Positions 1 to 14,256 of a stretch of DNA of 64,000 nt are shown here, piece after piece. Source of the DNA: Beijerinckiaceae bacterium (GTDB lineage: Bacteria; Pseudomonadota; Alphaproteobacteria; Rhizobiales; Beijerinckiaceae); the NCBI GenBank assembly GCA_024304885.1, contig JALJOM010000001.1, forward strand, positions 62,001 to 126,000. Direction: 5' to 3'. The position numbers and the translations under genes are program-made. The notes beneath the pieces were generated by a model. It saw only the letters and a list, made by a program, of their open reading frames with translations, was not told the DNA's origin and ran no database searches. Numbering within the stretch: the first letter of the stretch is position 1; each line of letters opens with the position of its first letter.

Positions 1-873
1 GATCGACCCGTCGGCGAGCGCGAGCGTGAGAAGCGCGAAGAACCGTGCAGAATCCGTTTCGTCGAGCCCTCTCGCGATGGCCAGCCGCGCCGCGAAGGGT
101 TCGAATATAGTGCTGGAAACGGGGGCCCAGAAGAGCGCGCCGGCCGTCTGCTCGGCGGTGCGCGACGTGCTGCCCCGAGCTCCGATCGCTTTCACTTCGT
201 TGACGTCGGCCGCGTATTGCGCGGAGGTCAGCGGCGGAGGCGGGCCAGGCCGGAATTGCGAGCTCGATTTCAGCGTCCATGGTTTCCAATATGCCTCGGC
301 CGTGACCGCCACTTGTGAATCGGGCGGTGGCGTCGGACGCCACACGCCGGGTGAAGGCGAGACGGTGTAGGCAGGACCTGGAGGCGGGACGTCAGTTGCA
401 CGAAGTGCGAGAATGCCGGATGCGGCGGCGGCGCCGACGCTGATGCCGTCTGCCTTTTCAGGGCTGTCCGGAATGCCGGCCATCGCCTGCGCGTAGAACG
501 AATCCCAGCTCGACCTACGAGCCGGCGCAACGGCGACAAGAGCATGATGCGCAGCGGTCGAGGCCGCGGCCGCGACCGAGGCATTCACCGCTGCAGAAAG
601 CTCGAGCGCATAGGGACGATATCGATGCGTGATCGCGTTCACCGCTTCGAACATCGCCACGTTGACGATGGCCAGCTCGCGTTGTGGCAACCCGGCTTTG
701 AGGACGTCGCCCGTGTGTGTGTTCCAGACGATGACTTGATTCGGCGCGATCTCGGATGCGGCTTCTCCGCGGGACTCCGGGAATCGGTCCTCGCCGCTGG
801 CGCATGGCGGTAGGAGCGCAGTTGCCAAGATCGTGACGGCGACGCCTGTGAGCCACGAACGGCTTGCACTCAT
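1..873 (-). CDS. Vanadium-dependent haloperoxidase / PAP2-family secreted protein, N-terminal part
   Basis: I translated this open frame by hand from an ATG at 873; it has no stop and runs off the left edge (291 codons visible). A purine-rich ribosome site (AAGGGGGAG) lies just before the ATG. Residues 1-27 form a signal peptide ending near PPCASGE. The following stretches (NQVIVWNTHTGDVLKAG, AIVNVAMFEAVNAITHRYRP, GVWRPTPP, and a TSRTAEQTAGALFW segment) match the N-terminal helical domain of vanadium-dependent haloperoxidase-like proteins of the PAP2 superfamily. The vanadate/phosphate-binding His and Arg residues would lie in the missing C-terminal half, so haloperoxidase versus phosphatase activity cannot be decided. 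Export to the periplasm is inferred from the signal peptide. Confidence 0.72.
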   Translation of the reverse strand, partial: MSASRSWLTGVAVTILATALLPPCASGEDRFPESRGEAASEIAPNQVIVWNTHTGDVLKAGLPQRELAIVNVAMFEAVNAITHRYRPYALELSAAVNASVAAAASTAAHHALVAVAPARRSSWDSFYAQAMAGIPDSPEKADGISVGAAAASGILALRATDVPPPGPAYTVSPSPGVWRPTPPPDSQVAVTAEAYWKPWTLKSSSQFRPGPPPPLTSAQYAADVNEVKAIGARGSTSRTAEQTAGALFWAPVSSTIFEPFAARLAIARGLDETDSARFFALLTLALADGSI

Positions 874-893
874 TTTCTCCCCCTTCGCAAACC

Positions 894-1085
<192 letters not shown>

Positions 1086-1191
1086 CTAGAGCGGTTTCCG
1101 ATCCGATGGAATTGCAAACCAGCTCTACATGTTTGTTTTGCCGCAATTTCGCGACGCGAAACGGTGCCCGCTTCGCTGGAAATTGCTCTAG
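1086..1191 (+). repeat. Dispersed intergenic repeat, family A, copy A1
   Basis: Begins CTAGAGCGGTTTCCGAT and ends GCTGGAAATTGCTCTAG, so the ends are inverted copies of CTAGAGC. The interior carries GCAATTTCGCGACGCGAA, also seen in the copies at 44755, 55870 and 57461. It separates the hemB fragment from the broken PIN toxin. Confidence 0.8.
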
Positions 1192-1363
1192 CGCTCCGGC
1201 TCGGAGCCGTCGCGCCGCCGCTGCAATTGCCCACGCACCCGCGCGCGCGTCGCGTCGTCCCCGGCGACGCGCCGGGCCGGAGCAGGACATCGAGAGCATC
1301 GGCGAGCAACAGCGTGAGCAGGGGCGAGGTGTCGGTGACGATGAGGCTGAACGCCTTGCTCAC
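1192..1363 (-). pseudogene. Truncated PIN-domain toxin
   Basis: The ATG at 1363 overlaps the antitoxin stop (ATGA), the usual coupling of a toxin-antitoxin pair. The first ~31 residues, with VTDTSPLLTLLLADALDVLL, match the N-terminus of PIN-domain toxins (first acidic residue of the nuclease site in VTDTSP). After about residue 31 the frame no longer resembles a PIN domain, and it then runs into the family A repeat. The remaining acidic catalytic residues are gone, so no active ribonuclease is expected. Confidence 0.62.
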
Positions 1364-1581
1364 ATCTGCGCCTCGAGGGCGGCGCGCAGAAGGGCGCGGC
1401 CGCGACGGCGGGCCTCGATATTCGGGCCGTCCATCGGCGCGACCGGAGGATGAAGGCCGAGCTCGCCGAGGGCGCCGAGGACCTCGACATAATCCTCGAA
1501 GCCGCGCTCGCGGAGCGCGTGCCAGGTGATCTCACGGGCGGCATATTGCCGGATCAGCCTCTCTTTCTCGCCTTCGGTCAT
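1360..1581 (-). CDS. Small antitoxin-like protein paired with the broken PIN toxin
   Basis: 73 residues starting MTEGEKERLIRQYAAREITW. The ATG at 1581 is chosen because a GAGGT ribosome site lies about 8 bases upstream and the longer frame has an implausible basic N-terminus. Small helical proteins of this kind (REITWHALRERGFEDYVEVLGALGELGL) commonly sit directly before PIN toxins in alphaproteobacteria, overlapping them by 4 bases as here. The probable role is to bind and inhibit the toxin and repress the operon. With its toxin truncated it is likely an orphan. Assignment rests on context and general similarity, not on a defined motif. Confidence 0.6.
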   Translation of the reverse strand: MTEGEKERLIRQYAAREITWHALRERGFEDYVEVLGALGELGLHPPVAPMDGPNIEARRRGRALLRAALEAQM

Positions 1582-1622
1582 CGGACATACCTCGCGGCTA
1601 AATCGCCGACGACTCATTTGTG

Positions 1623-3110
1623 TTAAGGTTTTGAAATCACGCCAGGGCCCAAATCGAAACCGAACACGGTACCGGCCCGCGTTTTTGCGCGACAGCGAGT
1701 CGAAAACGCGTATGTTCCGGCATCGTTCAATTTGTCTTGGCAAAGCCCTTCGACGGAAAAAGTGCTGATCTTGGACCCTATGGTCACTCTCAGCGTATCT
1801 ATATATAAATTATATTCAGAAAGCGTCGGTTGATAATCTTTTCCTCCACTCATCCAAATGAGCATTCTGGTCCCATCCATTCGGGTAACTTCGATTGAAT
1901 AGGCCCCGCGTCCGGAACTAGGTAAAATGGCATATAGCAGTCGGCTGGAGCAGCGGACTGGCTCGTCTCCAATTTTGCTATAGGTACACGCACCATTGTT
2001 GATACGCAGGATTATATTTGTGTCTGACTTCTGTGTCGATGCGCCCTCATGGGATTTTACGTCCCTTGATAACACCTTTGACCATTCTGATACAATCAGT
2101 GGTTTGCCTGTTGTGAAGCTAATAGTATAGTCTATTTCAGCTAAGCCGTCTGAAGACGACTTTCTCTCTGAGCTATACATGTGCCAGACAATTGTACCGT
2201 GTATTTTACACACAATTTCTGCGCATCTTACATCGATATCGCTAATATTCAGTTCGTATTTCCGGGATGGCCACCGCTTAAAAAAGCTCCTTTTGTCGCT
2301 GAGTAATTTTCTGATATCAGTTGGCTTTTTATAATATATCACATTATCTGCGTAAGCAGTATTAAGGTAGAATAAAGCACGATCATTAGATTGGCCGCTG
2401 TTTACAAAATATTCAATTATAAAATCTCGGGCTCGCGCCACCTGAGTCGCTGGTGCAGATACTGATGGCAAACGATGCGCGTTTTCGTTCCGGGGCGGCG
2501 AGGCAACGTCCTCCAATTCGAAACGCTGGACGTCGATGCCGTATTTCTGCGCATCAGCGAATGTAAGCCACTTAATTTGGTCTGGCGCAGGCTCTGTTAT
2601 GTAGACAATTGCTGATGTAGGCATGCCGAGTTGGTTTAAATAGGCACCGATAACTGCGTTTCCGACCGATGTGACCTCTCCGGTATCAGCATTCGATGCC
2701 GCATGGAAGCCAATTCGTGCGCTTTCGCTCATTGCTCGTACGCGACCGCCGAGCCAAGCGAGGGCACAAGCTGATGCGCAGTGCGTGTCGTTTGGAACTA
2801 ATGTAGAAAATCCCTTCAACCAAATTGCTTTACCTATCTCTATGCCTGCAATCAAATTTCCACCATTGCTTCTGAACACGACTGTTGCATCGGAGTGCTT
2901 CAAAGCGACATCGATAAACTTCTTTTCATCATCCAGCTCTAGCTTTCCTTCGACCGTAATTAATGCCGTCTGTTTTGAACCCGGGACAATAACGTCGAAT
3001 TGAGCTGCATGAAGAACGCAGGGGATCGCCACAAGCACTGCGCAGGAGGGCAGCCATGCGATGTGCGCCATTATTACAGTCGTTAATTTGTGTAAAGAGC
3101 GCTGCGCCAT
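1623..3110 (-). CDS. AT-rich gene: secreted ClpP-fold (COG3904-like) protein with extra C-terminal domains
   Basis: About 495 residues from the ATG at 3110; ATGs at 3125 and 3071 are alternatives and none has a good ribosome site. Starting at 3071 would give a compact signal peptide (MAHIAWLPSCAVLVAIPCVL, cut near HAAQ). The next ~160 residues resemble ClpP-fold periplasmic proteins: SNGGN (oxyanion-type loop), then CASACALAWLGG with a candidate nucleophilic Ser in ASA, then IGFHAA about 23 residues later with a candidate His. A middle part (RARDFIIEYFVNSG onward) looks NTF2-like; the last ~140 residues, with several cysteines, are unrecognised. Base composition is visibly more AT-rich than its neighbours, suggesting transfer. 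It lies 13 bases after hemB on the same strand, so read-through transcription is possible. Serine peptidase activity is only inferred. Confidence 0.65.
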   Translation of the reverse strand: MAQRSLHKLTTVIMAHIAWLPSCAVLVAIPCVLHAAQFDVIVPGSKQTALITVEGKLELDDEKKFIDVALKHSDATVVFRSNGGNLIAGIEIGKAIWLKGFSTLVPNDTHCASACALAWLGGRVRAMSESARIGFHAASNADTGEVTSVGNAVIGAYLNQLGMPTSAIVYITEPAPDQIKWLTFADAQKYGIDVQRFELEDVASPPRNENAHRLPSVSAPATQVARARDFIIEYFVNSGQSNDRALFYLNTAYADNVIYYKKPTDIRKLLSDKRSFFKRWPSRKYELNISDIDVRCAEIVCKIHGTIVWHMYSSERKSSSDGLAEIDYTISFTTGKPLIVSEWSKVLSRDVKSHEGASTQKSDTNIILRINNGACTYSKIGDEPVRCSSRLLYAILPSSGRGAYSIEVTRMDGTRMLIWMSGGKDYQPTLSEYNLYIDTLRVTIGSKISTFSVEGLCQDKLNDAGTYAFSTRCRAKTRAGTVFGFDLGPGVISKP

Positions 3111-3137
3111 GCCCGATCTAATCATAACAAACGATCA

Positions 3138-5283
<2,146 letters not shown>

Positions 5284-5285
5284 CC

Positions 5286-5768
5286 ATGCCCGAGACGACG
5301 CTTTCTTCCCTCCAGGACCTCGCCTCCGTCGCGGCGCCCGTGGCGCAGCCCGGCCCGGTCTATGTGCAGAAGCTCGACCCGCACGGGCGCGCCTATGCCA
5401 CGGGCAAGCGCAAGGACGCGGTGGCGCGGGTCTGGATCAAGCCGGGCTCGGGCAAGGCCACGGTCAACGGCAAGCCGCTCGAGACCTATTTCGCGCGCCC
5501 TGTGCTGCGCATGATCCTGCAGCAACCGCTCGGGGTCGCCAAGCGCACCGACCAATACGATCTCATGATCAGTGTCGCGGGCGGCGGGCTCTCGGGCCAA
5601 GCCGGCGCGGTGCGCCACGGGCTCGCCAAGGCGCTCTGCAACTACGAGCCGGAGCTGCGGCCCGCCCTCAAGAAGGAAGGCTTCCTCACCCGCGATTCGC
5701 GTGTGGTCGAGCGCAAGAAATACGGCAAGAAGAAAGCCCGCCGCAGCTTCCAGTTCTCGAAGCGCTGA
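5286..5768 (+). CDS. rpsI: 30S ribosomal protein S9
   Basis: 160 residues. An N-terminal extension of ~35 residues precedes the conserved S9 core: [53 protein letters not shown] and the terminal [17 protein letters not shown], whose basic tail reaches towards the P-site tRNA. The start follows the rplM stop by two bases, indicating coupled expression. An extended N-terminus is usual for S9 in alphaproteobacteria. Confidence 0.97.
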   Translation: MPETTLSSLQDLASVAAPVAQPGPVYVQKLDPHGRAYATGKRKDAVARVWIKPGSGKATVNGKPLETYFARPVLRMILQQPLGVAKRTDQYDLMISVAGGGLSGQAGAVRHGLAKALCNYEPELRPALKKEGFLTRDSRVVERKKYGKKKARRSFQFSKR

Positions 5769-5795
5769 GCGGAGTTTTCAGTATTCAGACGATCG

Positions 5796-5823
5796 AGGCG
5801 GCCGTTTGGCCGCCTTTTTCTTT
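5796..5823 (+). terminator. Rho-independent terminator of rplM-rpsI
   Basis: Perfect 8-bp stem AGGCGGCC / GGCCGCCT with a GTTT loop, followed by TTTTTCTTT, 28 bases after the rpsI stop. Confidence 0.93.
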
Positions 5824-5963
5824 GTGTCGCGGTGCTCGTCTCACCGGTCCTTTGACCTATATCATGGCTGGAGCTTCACATTCGTCAGGTATTTTCCCAG
5901 CGCTGTTCCGTTCGGCTCGTCGGCCGATGGCGGTTCGGACGGGGACCTCTGGAGACGATTGTC

Positions 5964-7544
5964 ATGCAAGCTCATTCCCGAGCGTATCACGGAAGCAGGC
6001 TGGTTTCCTGGGCGGGTCTTGTCGCTTTCAGTATAGCGCTGGCGGCCATACCCGATGGGCCGGCCTCGGCCGAACCGACCCTGACTGTGCTGCATTCTTT
6101 TGAGGTTGGCAGCGGGATAAAGCCTCGGGCTGGCCTGATCGCCGACAGCGCCGGCACTCTCTATGGCACGACGCAATTCAACGGCGGAGGGTCGGGCTAT
6201 GGCACAGTGTTCAAGCTCGCGCCGGACGGGACTGGCTACACGGTGCTGCACATCTTCGGAAGCAGCACTCCCGATGGGGCTGGGGCCGCAGCCGGCCTGA
6301 TCGCCGACAGCGCCGGTACTCTCTATGGCACCACAAGGGGCGGCGGTAGCGAGGGGGGCGGCACGGTATTCAAGGTCGCGTCGGACGGGACGTCCTTCAA
6401 GGTGTTGCATTCCTTTGCGCCTGTCCCCGGTGGTCTGAGGTCTGATGCTGACCTGGTTTCCGACGCTGCCGGCAATCTCTACGGGACGACGCTCGAGGGC
6501 GGTATGGCACCACTCATATGCGGGAGGTTTGGATGCGTCTCGGCCGGAGGTTGTGGGCTTTATGGGTGCGGCACCGTGTTCCGGCTCGCGCCGGACGGCA
6601 CTTCCTATGACGTGCTGCATGAGTTCTCGGGAGGCAGCGAGGGGAAATATCCCAGAGGCGGCCTGATTTTCGACGCCGCCGGCAATCTCTATGGGACGAC
6701 GCTCGAGGGCGGCACATCGTACCGAGGCACTGTGTTCAAGCTTGCGCTGGACGGGCCCGGATACAAAGTGCTGTATGCATTCAAAGGCGGCACCGACGGA
6801 GCCTATCCATACGCTGGCTTGCTTGCCGACAGCGCCGGCAATCTCTATGGCACGACAAACTCTGGCGGTGGGTCGGGATGCGGGGGCTCCGGATGCGGCA
6901 CGGTGTTCAAGCTCGCGCCGGACGGAACAGGATACACGGTGCTGCACATCTTCGGACGCAGCGCTCCCGACGGGGCTCGGCCTGCAGCCGGCCTGATCGC
7001 CGACAACGCCGGCAATCTCTATGGCGCTACGGAAGATGGTGGCGGGTCGGGATGCGGGGGCACCGGATGTGGCACAATATTCAAGCTTTCCGGCACGGGC
7101 TTCGTCACGCTGGCGGCGTTGAAGGTGACGCCCGCGATCGGCATCGTGGCCACGGCCGCCAAAGGCGGCGCGATCTTCTCGGCTTCCTCCTTCGGCTATC
7201 AGCTCGATGCCACGTCCGGCAGCATCCACGTCGAGCTCTCGGGCATTCCTGCCTGGCTCGGGGCGTCCTTCACCTCGGCGAGCGTCACGGCCGGCTCGCC
7301 GCTCACGGAGACCTTCACTCTCGGCAACCTCGCGAGCCTGCCGGGCGGCACCTACAACGCCACCATCGCCTTCACCAACACGACCAACAACGAGGGGAAC
7401 ACCACGCGATCCGCAACCTTGCGAATCTACGAGTGGCGTGACTGCTTGAAGGACGGTTGGCGGAGCATGCCCACGCCTCCCGGACCCTTCGAGAACCAGG
7501 GCCGCTGCGTCGCCACTTTCGGGCATCTCCTCCGGTCCCGCTGA
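5964..7544 (+). CDS. Secreted GloVer-repeat (TIGR03803-type) beta-propeller-like protein
   Basis: 526 residues. The ATG at 5964 has GGAGA 8 bases upstream. A signal peptide (VAFSIALAAIPDGPASA) precedes at least six tandem repeats of ~40-60 residues with the pattern GLIADSAGTLYGTT, then GTVFKLAPDG, then YTVLHIF. This is the GloVer repeat, thought to form propeller blades. Two longer repeats carry Cys/Gly-rich insertions (GGSGCGGSGCGTVFKL). Residues ~380-480 form an Ig-like beta domain, and the last ~35 (WRDCLKDGW, then FENQGRCVATFGHL) are a conserved tail motif in such proteins. Function in the family is unknown; an exported or surface location is inferred. It stands alone behind the rpsI terminator. 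Confidence 0.85.
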   Translation: MQAHSRAYHGSRLVSWAGLVAFSIALAAIPDGPASAEPTLTVLHSFEVGSGIKPRAGLIADSAGTLYGTTQFNGGGSGYGTVFKLAPDGTGYTVLHIFGSSTPDGAGAAAGLIADSAGTLYGTTRGGGSEGGGTVFKVASDGTSFKVLHSFAPVPGGLRSDADLVSDAAGNLYGTTLEGGMAPLICGRFGCVSAGGCGLYGCGTVFRLAPDGTSYDVLHEFSGGSEGKYPRGGLIFDAAGNLYGTTLEGGTSYRGTVFKLALDGPGYKVLYAFKGGTDGAYPYAGLLADSAGNLYGTTNSGGGSGCGGSGCGTVFKLAPDGTGYTVLHIFGRSAPDGARPAAGLIADNAGNLYGATEDGGGSGCGGTGCGTIFKLSGTGFVTLAALKVTPAIGIVATAAKGGAIFSASSFGYQLDATSGSIHVELSGIPAWLGASFTSASVTAGSPLTETFTLGNLASLPGGTYNATIAFTNTTNNEGNTTRSATLRIYEWRDCLKDGWRSMPTPPGPFENQGRCVATFGHLLRSR

Positions 7545-7882
7545 CAGGTCGGCCGGCCCGGGTTCGATAATTCCCGCCTCCGGATCGAGTCCGGGGGCAC
7601 CCTCCCCTCGGGGAGACGCGGGGCAGGATGATTTGTTCCAGCCCTGGGCCGCCACGACCGAGGGAGCCGCGCCTCGTCCCCGGAGGGGAAAGGCTCCTCA
7701 CGCATCGTCCCCACTGAACACCTGAAAGAGCGGCTGAGACAGGGCCCGACCGAAACAATGGCCAGCGCCCTTGCCTTTTCTCCCCGCCTTTGCGATTGCC
7801 TCCGCTTCATGATTCTCCCCGGCGAAGCTCCCGGGACCCCGCGCGCGACAAGCTGCGCGGGCGCTGAACGAAGCACGATCCC
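7545..7882 (+). other. Intergenic region upstream of valS
   Basis: No credible gene. It contains two short hairpins (CCGGATCGAGTCCGG near 7580, and CTCCCC/GGGGAG near 7605) without a T-run. I see no convincing promoter or T-box; the valS signals must lie here but are not recognisable. Confidence 0.5.
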
Positions 7883-10594
<2,712 letters not shown>

Positions 10595-10609
<15 letters not shown>

Positions 10610-11467
10610 GGCCGCGGTCTCCCTGCGCGACTCCCGCCTGCGCACACGAGGGGACGCGAACAAGGCCACGACGAAAAGCAGGAAGAGAACCAGCACGATC
10701 GAGGCCCCCGTCGCGCCGTTGAGCCAGAAGCTTGCGAGCGTCCCCGCAACGGCGGCGACGATGGCCGCGGCGACGGCGATCACGACCATTCGCGAGAAGC
10801 GCGCCGCGAGCAGGAACCCGATGCAGCCGGGCGTCACCAGCATGGCGACAACGAGGACGACCCCGACCGCTTCGAGGGCCGTGACCACCGTCATGGCGAC
10901 GAGCACGAGGAGGAGGAGCTCGAGCCTGCCCGGCGAAAGGCCGATCACCCTCGCGTGGCCCGGATCGAAACAGACGAGGACGAGGTCCTTGCGCATCACG
11001 AGGACCGCGGCGAGCGCGACCGAGCCGGTCAGGATCGCCTGGACGATTTCGGGCGCCTCGATCCCGAGCAGGTTGCCGAAGAGCACGTGGATGAAATGAA
11101 TCTCGCTCGGGGTCGCGACGAGGAGGATCAAGCCGAGCGCGAGGAAGCCCGAGAAGGCGATGCCGAGGAGAGCGTCGGGCTTGACCCGGCTATAGGGGCG
11201 AGCGGCGCCCGCCAAGACGACGCAGGCGACCCCGCTCGCGAGCGCGCCGAGCCCCATGGGCAGGCCGACGATATAGGCGAGCACGATCCCCGGCAGCACG
11301 GCATGGGTGAGCGCGTCGCCGACGAGCGCCCAGCCCTTCAGCACGACGAAGCAGGAGAGCACCGCGCAGACGACCGAGACGAAGGTACCTACGGCGAGCG
11401 CCTTCAGCATGAAGCCGTGGCGCAGCGGCTCGAGAAGCAAGTCGAGAAAACCGGGATCCGCGGTCAT
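10595..11467 (-). CDS. sitD: Manganese/iron ABC transporter permease (SitD type)
   Basis: 290 residues, ABC-3 family integral membrane permease with about eight hydrophobic segments. Conserved features include FVVLKGWALVGDALTHAVLPG near the N-terminus, FGNLLGI in the middle and VGVVLVVAMLVTPGCIGFLLA near the end. The ATG at 11467 overlaps the stop of the upstream permease (ATGA), so the two are translationally coupled. With SitC it should form the membrane channel driven by the ATPase. Substrate is inferred from the SitA-type binding protein and adjacent mntR. Confidence 0.9.
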
Positions 11468-12333
11468 GAGGCAGGCTCGAGCCCGAGACGGCGGCGCCAG
11501 CCGAGAACACCGTATTTCGGGGCGAGGAAGAAGGCGAGAACGAAAAGGATCGTCTGAAGCGAGACGATCGCGCCGCCGGTCGAACCGTCGAGGAAATAGC
11601 TCGCATAGGCGCCGATGACGGCCGTCGTCGCCCCGATCGCAGGCGCGATGACGAGCATGCGGCCGAAACGGTCGGTGAGGAGAAGCGCGGTCGCCCCCGG
11701 GGTAACCAGCATCGCGACGACGAGAAGCGCGCCGACGGCCTGCAACCCCGCCACCGCGGCGAGCGAGAGCAGAGCGAGAAGCGTGAAATGCAGCCGGCCG
11801 GTCTCGAGGCCGATCGAGCGGGCATGGATCGGGTCGAAGCAATAGAGCAGGAAATCGCGCCATTTCAGGCCGATGACGACGAGCGCAGCGACCCCCACGC
11901 AAGCGACCTGCGCGAGGTCGGCGTCCGAGATGCCGAGCAGGTTGCCGAAGAGAATCGTCTGGAGCCGGACCTGGCTCGGAAAGATCGAGACGAGGAGCAG
12001 CCCCGCGGCGAAGAAGCCGGTGAAGACGACGCCGATGACGGCGCTCTTCTCGAGCAGGGAATGGCGCTCGACGAAGCCCATGGCGACGACCGCGAGGAGG
12101 CCGGTCAGGAAGGCGCCGACGGCGAAGGGCGCGCCGACGAGGGCCGAGAGCGCGACGCCCGGCACGACCGCATGCGAGAGCGCATCGCCGAGCAGCGACC
12201 AGCCCTTCAAGGTCACGAAGCACGACAGGACCCCGCAGAGCAGGCCGACGGCACCGCCGCCGAGCATGGCCTTGCGCATGAACTCGTAGGTGAAGGGTGC
12301 GGCGAGCGTCTCGACGAGCGCGGCTGCGTCCAT
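11464..12333 (-). CDS. sitC: Manganese/iron ABC transporter permease (SitC type)
   Basis: 289 residues, paralogous to the next permease (FVTLKGWSLLGDALSHAVVPG, FGNLLGISDADL, VGALLVVAMLVTPGATALLL). The open frame extends upstream to 12531, but the start is set at 12333 ([14 protein letters not shown]), where TGATG links it to the ATPase stop. About eight membrane segments are apparent. It probably forms a heterodimeric channel with SitD in the inner membrane, importing Mn2+ (or Fe2+) delivered by SitA. Confidence 0.9.
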   Translation of the reverse strand: MDAAALVETLAAPFTYEFMRKAMLGGGAVGLLCGVLSCFVTLKGWSLLGDALSHAVVPGVALSALVGAPFAVGAFLTGLLAVVAMGFVERHSLLEKSAVIGVVFTGFFAAGLLLVSIFPSQVRLQTILFGNLLGISDADLAQVACVGVAALVVIGLKWRDFLLYCFDPIHARSIGLETGRLHFTLLALLSLAAVAGLQAVGALLVVAMLVTPGATALLLTDRFGRMLVIAPAIGATTAVIGAYASYFLDGSTGGAIVSLQTILFVLAFFLAPKYGVLGWRRRLGLEPAS

Positions 12334-13199
12334 CACGCCACCCCGCGGACCGTCGCGAAGAGCTTCTGGATCGGGCCGGAAGGCCGCCCGGCGGGCTGCG
12401 GCGGGAGCGTTCCGATCGGCAGGCCGTAGAGCGCTCCACCGAAGGCCCGGCCGAGATTTTCCGGGGTGAAGGTCGTCTCGATGGGACCCGCGGCGATCAG
12501 CGTCTTGTTGATCATCACGACGGAATCGCAAAAGGTCGGCACGCTCGAGACATTGTGCGTCGAGACGAGGATGACGTGGCCCGCCGCCTGGAGATCCCGC
12601 AGGATGGCGACGATCGCCTGCTCGGTCTTGATATCGACGCCCGCGAAGGGCTCGTCGAGCAGGAGGATGCGGGCGCCTTGAGCGAGCGCTCTCGCGAGGA
12701 AGGTGCGCTTGCGCTGGCCGCCGGAGAGCTCGCCGATCTGGCGATCCGCGAAGGCCTCCATGCCGACACGCGAAAGGCTCTCGGCGACGATCCTCGCATC
12801 CTCGTGCGACGGGATTCGGAGGAATCCCATGCGGCCCTGGCGGCCCGTCATCACGACGTCGCGGACCGATACCGGGAAGGTCCAGTCGACCTCCTCGGCC
12901 TGCGGCACATAGGCGACGATGTTCTGCTTTTGCGCCGCGACGACCGTGCCGCCGCAGATCGTAACGGTGCCGTGCCGCGGCTCGAGAAAGCCCATGATTG
13001 CCTTGAACAAGGTGGACTTGCCCGAGCCGTTCATGCCGACGAGGCCGCAGATCGTCGGCTCGCCGAGCGCGAAGCTCACGTCCACGAGGGCGACGGTGCC
13101 GCTCTTGTAGGCGACGGTCAGGTCACGGACCTCGATCGCCGGGCAGGGTGCCCCCGCGGTGTCGGCGGCCGTCTCGCGCGAAGGCTCAATTGGTGACAT
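12333..13199 (-). CDS. sitB: Manganese/iron ABC transporter ATP-binding protein (SitB type)
   Basis: 288 residues. Walker [11 protein letters not shown]-loop VPQAEEVDW, signature LSGGQRKR, Walker B ILLLDEPF and the H-loop STHN are all present, so it is a complete ABC ATPase. I chose the ATG at 13199 ([11 protein letters not shown]) over 13226 because it has a G-rich ribosome site (GCGGGGG, 5-base gap) and reduces the overlap with sitA to 14 bases. It energises the SitC/SitD permeases from the cytoplasmic face. The C-terminal ~35 residues ([12 protein letters not shown]) are a Pro-rich tail. Confidence 0.92.
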   Translation of the reverse strand: MSPIEPSRETAADTAGAPCPAIEVRDLTVAYKSGTVALVDVSFALGEPTICGLVGMNGSGKSTLFKAIMGFLEPRHGTVTICGGTVVAAQKQNIVAYVPQAEEVDWTFPVSVRDVVMTGRQGRMGFLRIPSHEDARIVAESLSRVGMEAFADRQIGELSGGQRKRTFLARALAQGARILLLDEPFAGVDIKTEQAIVAILRDLQAAGHVILVSTHNVSSVPTFCDSVVMINKTLIAAGPIETTFTPENLGRAFGGALYGLPIGTLPPQPAGRPSGPIQKLFATVRGVA

Positions 13200-14235
13200 C
13201 GAACCCCCGCAGGATGAGATCGGCATTATATTGGACGAGCTTCAGATAGGTCGACGCGGGACCGTCGTCGCTCGTCAGGCTGTCGACATAGAGCAGGCCG
13301 CCGAAACGGGCGCCGGTCTCCTTGGCGACCTGGCGCATCGGCTTGTCGTTCACCGTGCTCTCGCAGAAGGTGACCGGGACCTTGGCCCTGCGCACCTCGT
13401 CGATCACCTTGCGAATCTGCTGCGGCGTGCCTTCCTCGTCGGCGTTGATCGCCCAGAGATAGAGCTCCTTCAGCCCGTAGTTGCGGGCGAGATAGGAAAA
13501 TGCGCCTTCGCAGCTGACGAGGATGCGCCGATCGGCCGGAATCCGCGCGAGCGTCGCCGCCACGGGGCCGTCGAGCTCGCGCAGGCGCGCCGAATAGGCG
13601 GCGGCATTGGCGTCGTAGGTCGCGGCATTCTCGGGATCGAGCGCGACCAGCGCCTTGCGGATATTTTCCACGTAGACGAGCGCATTGGCGGGCGACATCC
13701 AGGCGTGCGGGTTCGGCTTGCCGAGATAGGGACCCTCGGAGATGCCGATCGGCTCGATCGTCTCCGAGACGGTCACGCTCGGGACATCGTGCACGTCCTG
13801 GAAGAAGCGTTGGAACCAGCGCTCGAGGCCGAGTCCGTTCCACAGCACGAGATCGGCGGACTGCGCCTTCACGATATCGAGCGGCGTCGGCTCGTAGTCG
13901 TGAATTTCCGCGCCGGGCTTGGTGATGGAGACGACCTCGGCCTTGTCGCCGGCGACGTTCTTGGCGATGTCGGCGAGAATCGTGAAGGTGGTGACGATCC
14001 GCTTCGGCTTCGGGGCGTTCGGGCCGGCCGCAGCAGGGGTGCAGAGCCCGAGGCCGAGGAGCACGCCGGTGACCACAGCCAGCCCCGCGAGGACACATCG
14101 CGCAGGGCTAGGCCTCAGAACGAGCGGAAAAGGGCGCGAGGGCTCGTCCCGCTTCGCCCTAGGGCCGAGGCGCGAGGACTCCTCGGGCGACCCCGAGCCT
14201 GCGTAAAATGCGGGGTTCGCGGCGGTCGGCGTCAT
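13186..14235 (-). CDS. sitA: Periplasmic manganese/iron-binding protein (SitA/PsaA family)
   Basis: 349 residues from the ATG at 14235, which has AAAGGA 5 bases upstream. The metal ligands expected for cluster A-I binding proteins are visible: His112 (EIHDYEP), His177 (NPHAWMSP), Glu243 (CEGAFSYL) and Asp318 (YVDSL). [20 protein letters not shown] is typical of the Mn/Fe (SitA/MntC) branch rather than zinc ZnuA, and there is no His-rich zinc loop. The export signal is unusual: about 45 polar residues precede the hydrophobic core ([17 protein letters not shown]), so a later non-ATG start is possible. First gene of sitABCD, reading away from mntR, with the palindromic operator just upstream. 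Confidence 0.93.
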   Translation of the reverse strand: MTPTAANPAFYAGSGSPEESSRLGPRAKRDEPSRPFPLVLRPSPARCVLAGLAVVTGVLLGLGLCTPAAAGPNAPKPKRIVTTFTILADIAKNVAGDKAEVVSITKPGAEIHDYEPTPLDIVKAQSADLVLWNGLGLERWFQRFFQDVHDVPSVTVSETIEPIGISEGPYLGKPNPHAWMSPANALVYVENIRKALVALDPENAATYDANAAAYSARLRELDGPVAATLARIPADRRILVSCEGAFSYLARNYGLKELYLWAINADEEGTPQQIRKVIDEVRRAKVPVTFCESTVNDKPMRQVAKETGARFGGLLYVDSLTSDDGPASTYLKLVQYNADLILRGFDVTN

Positions 14236-14256
14236 GCCTGTCCTTTCATGCTCCTT

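Noticed and set aside
7558-7580. GGGTTCGATAATTCCC, resembling a tRNA T-arm
   Set aside because: Two extra bases in the loop and no acceptor, D or anticodon arms upstream. No tRNA or rRNA gene was found anywhere in the window.
5862-7655. 597-codon minus-strand frame opposite the GloVer-repeat gene
   Set aside because: It mirrors the repeats of the real plus-strand gene and has no family pattern, signal or start context.
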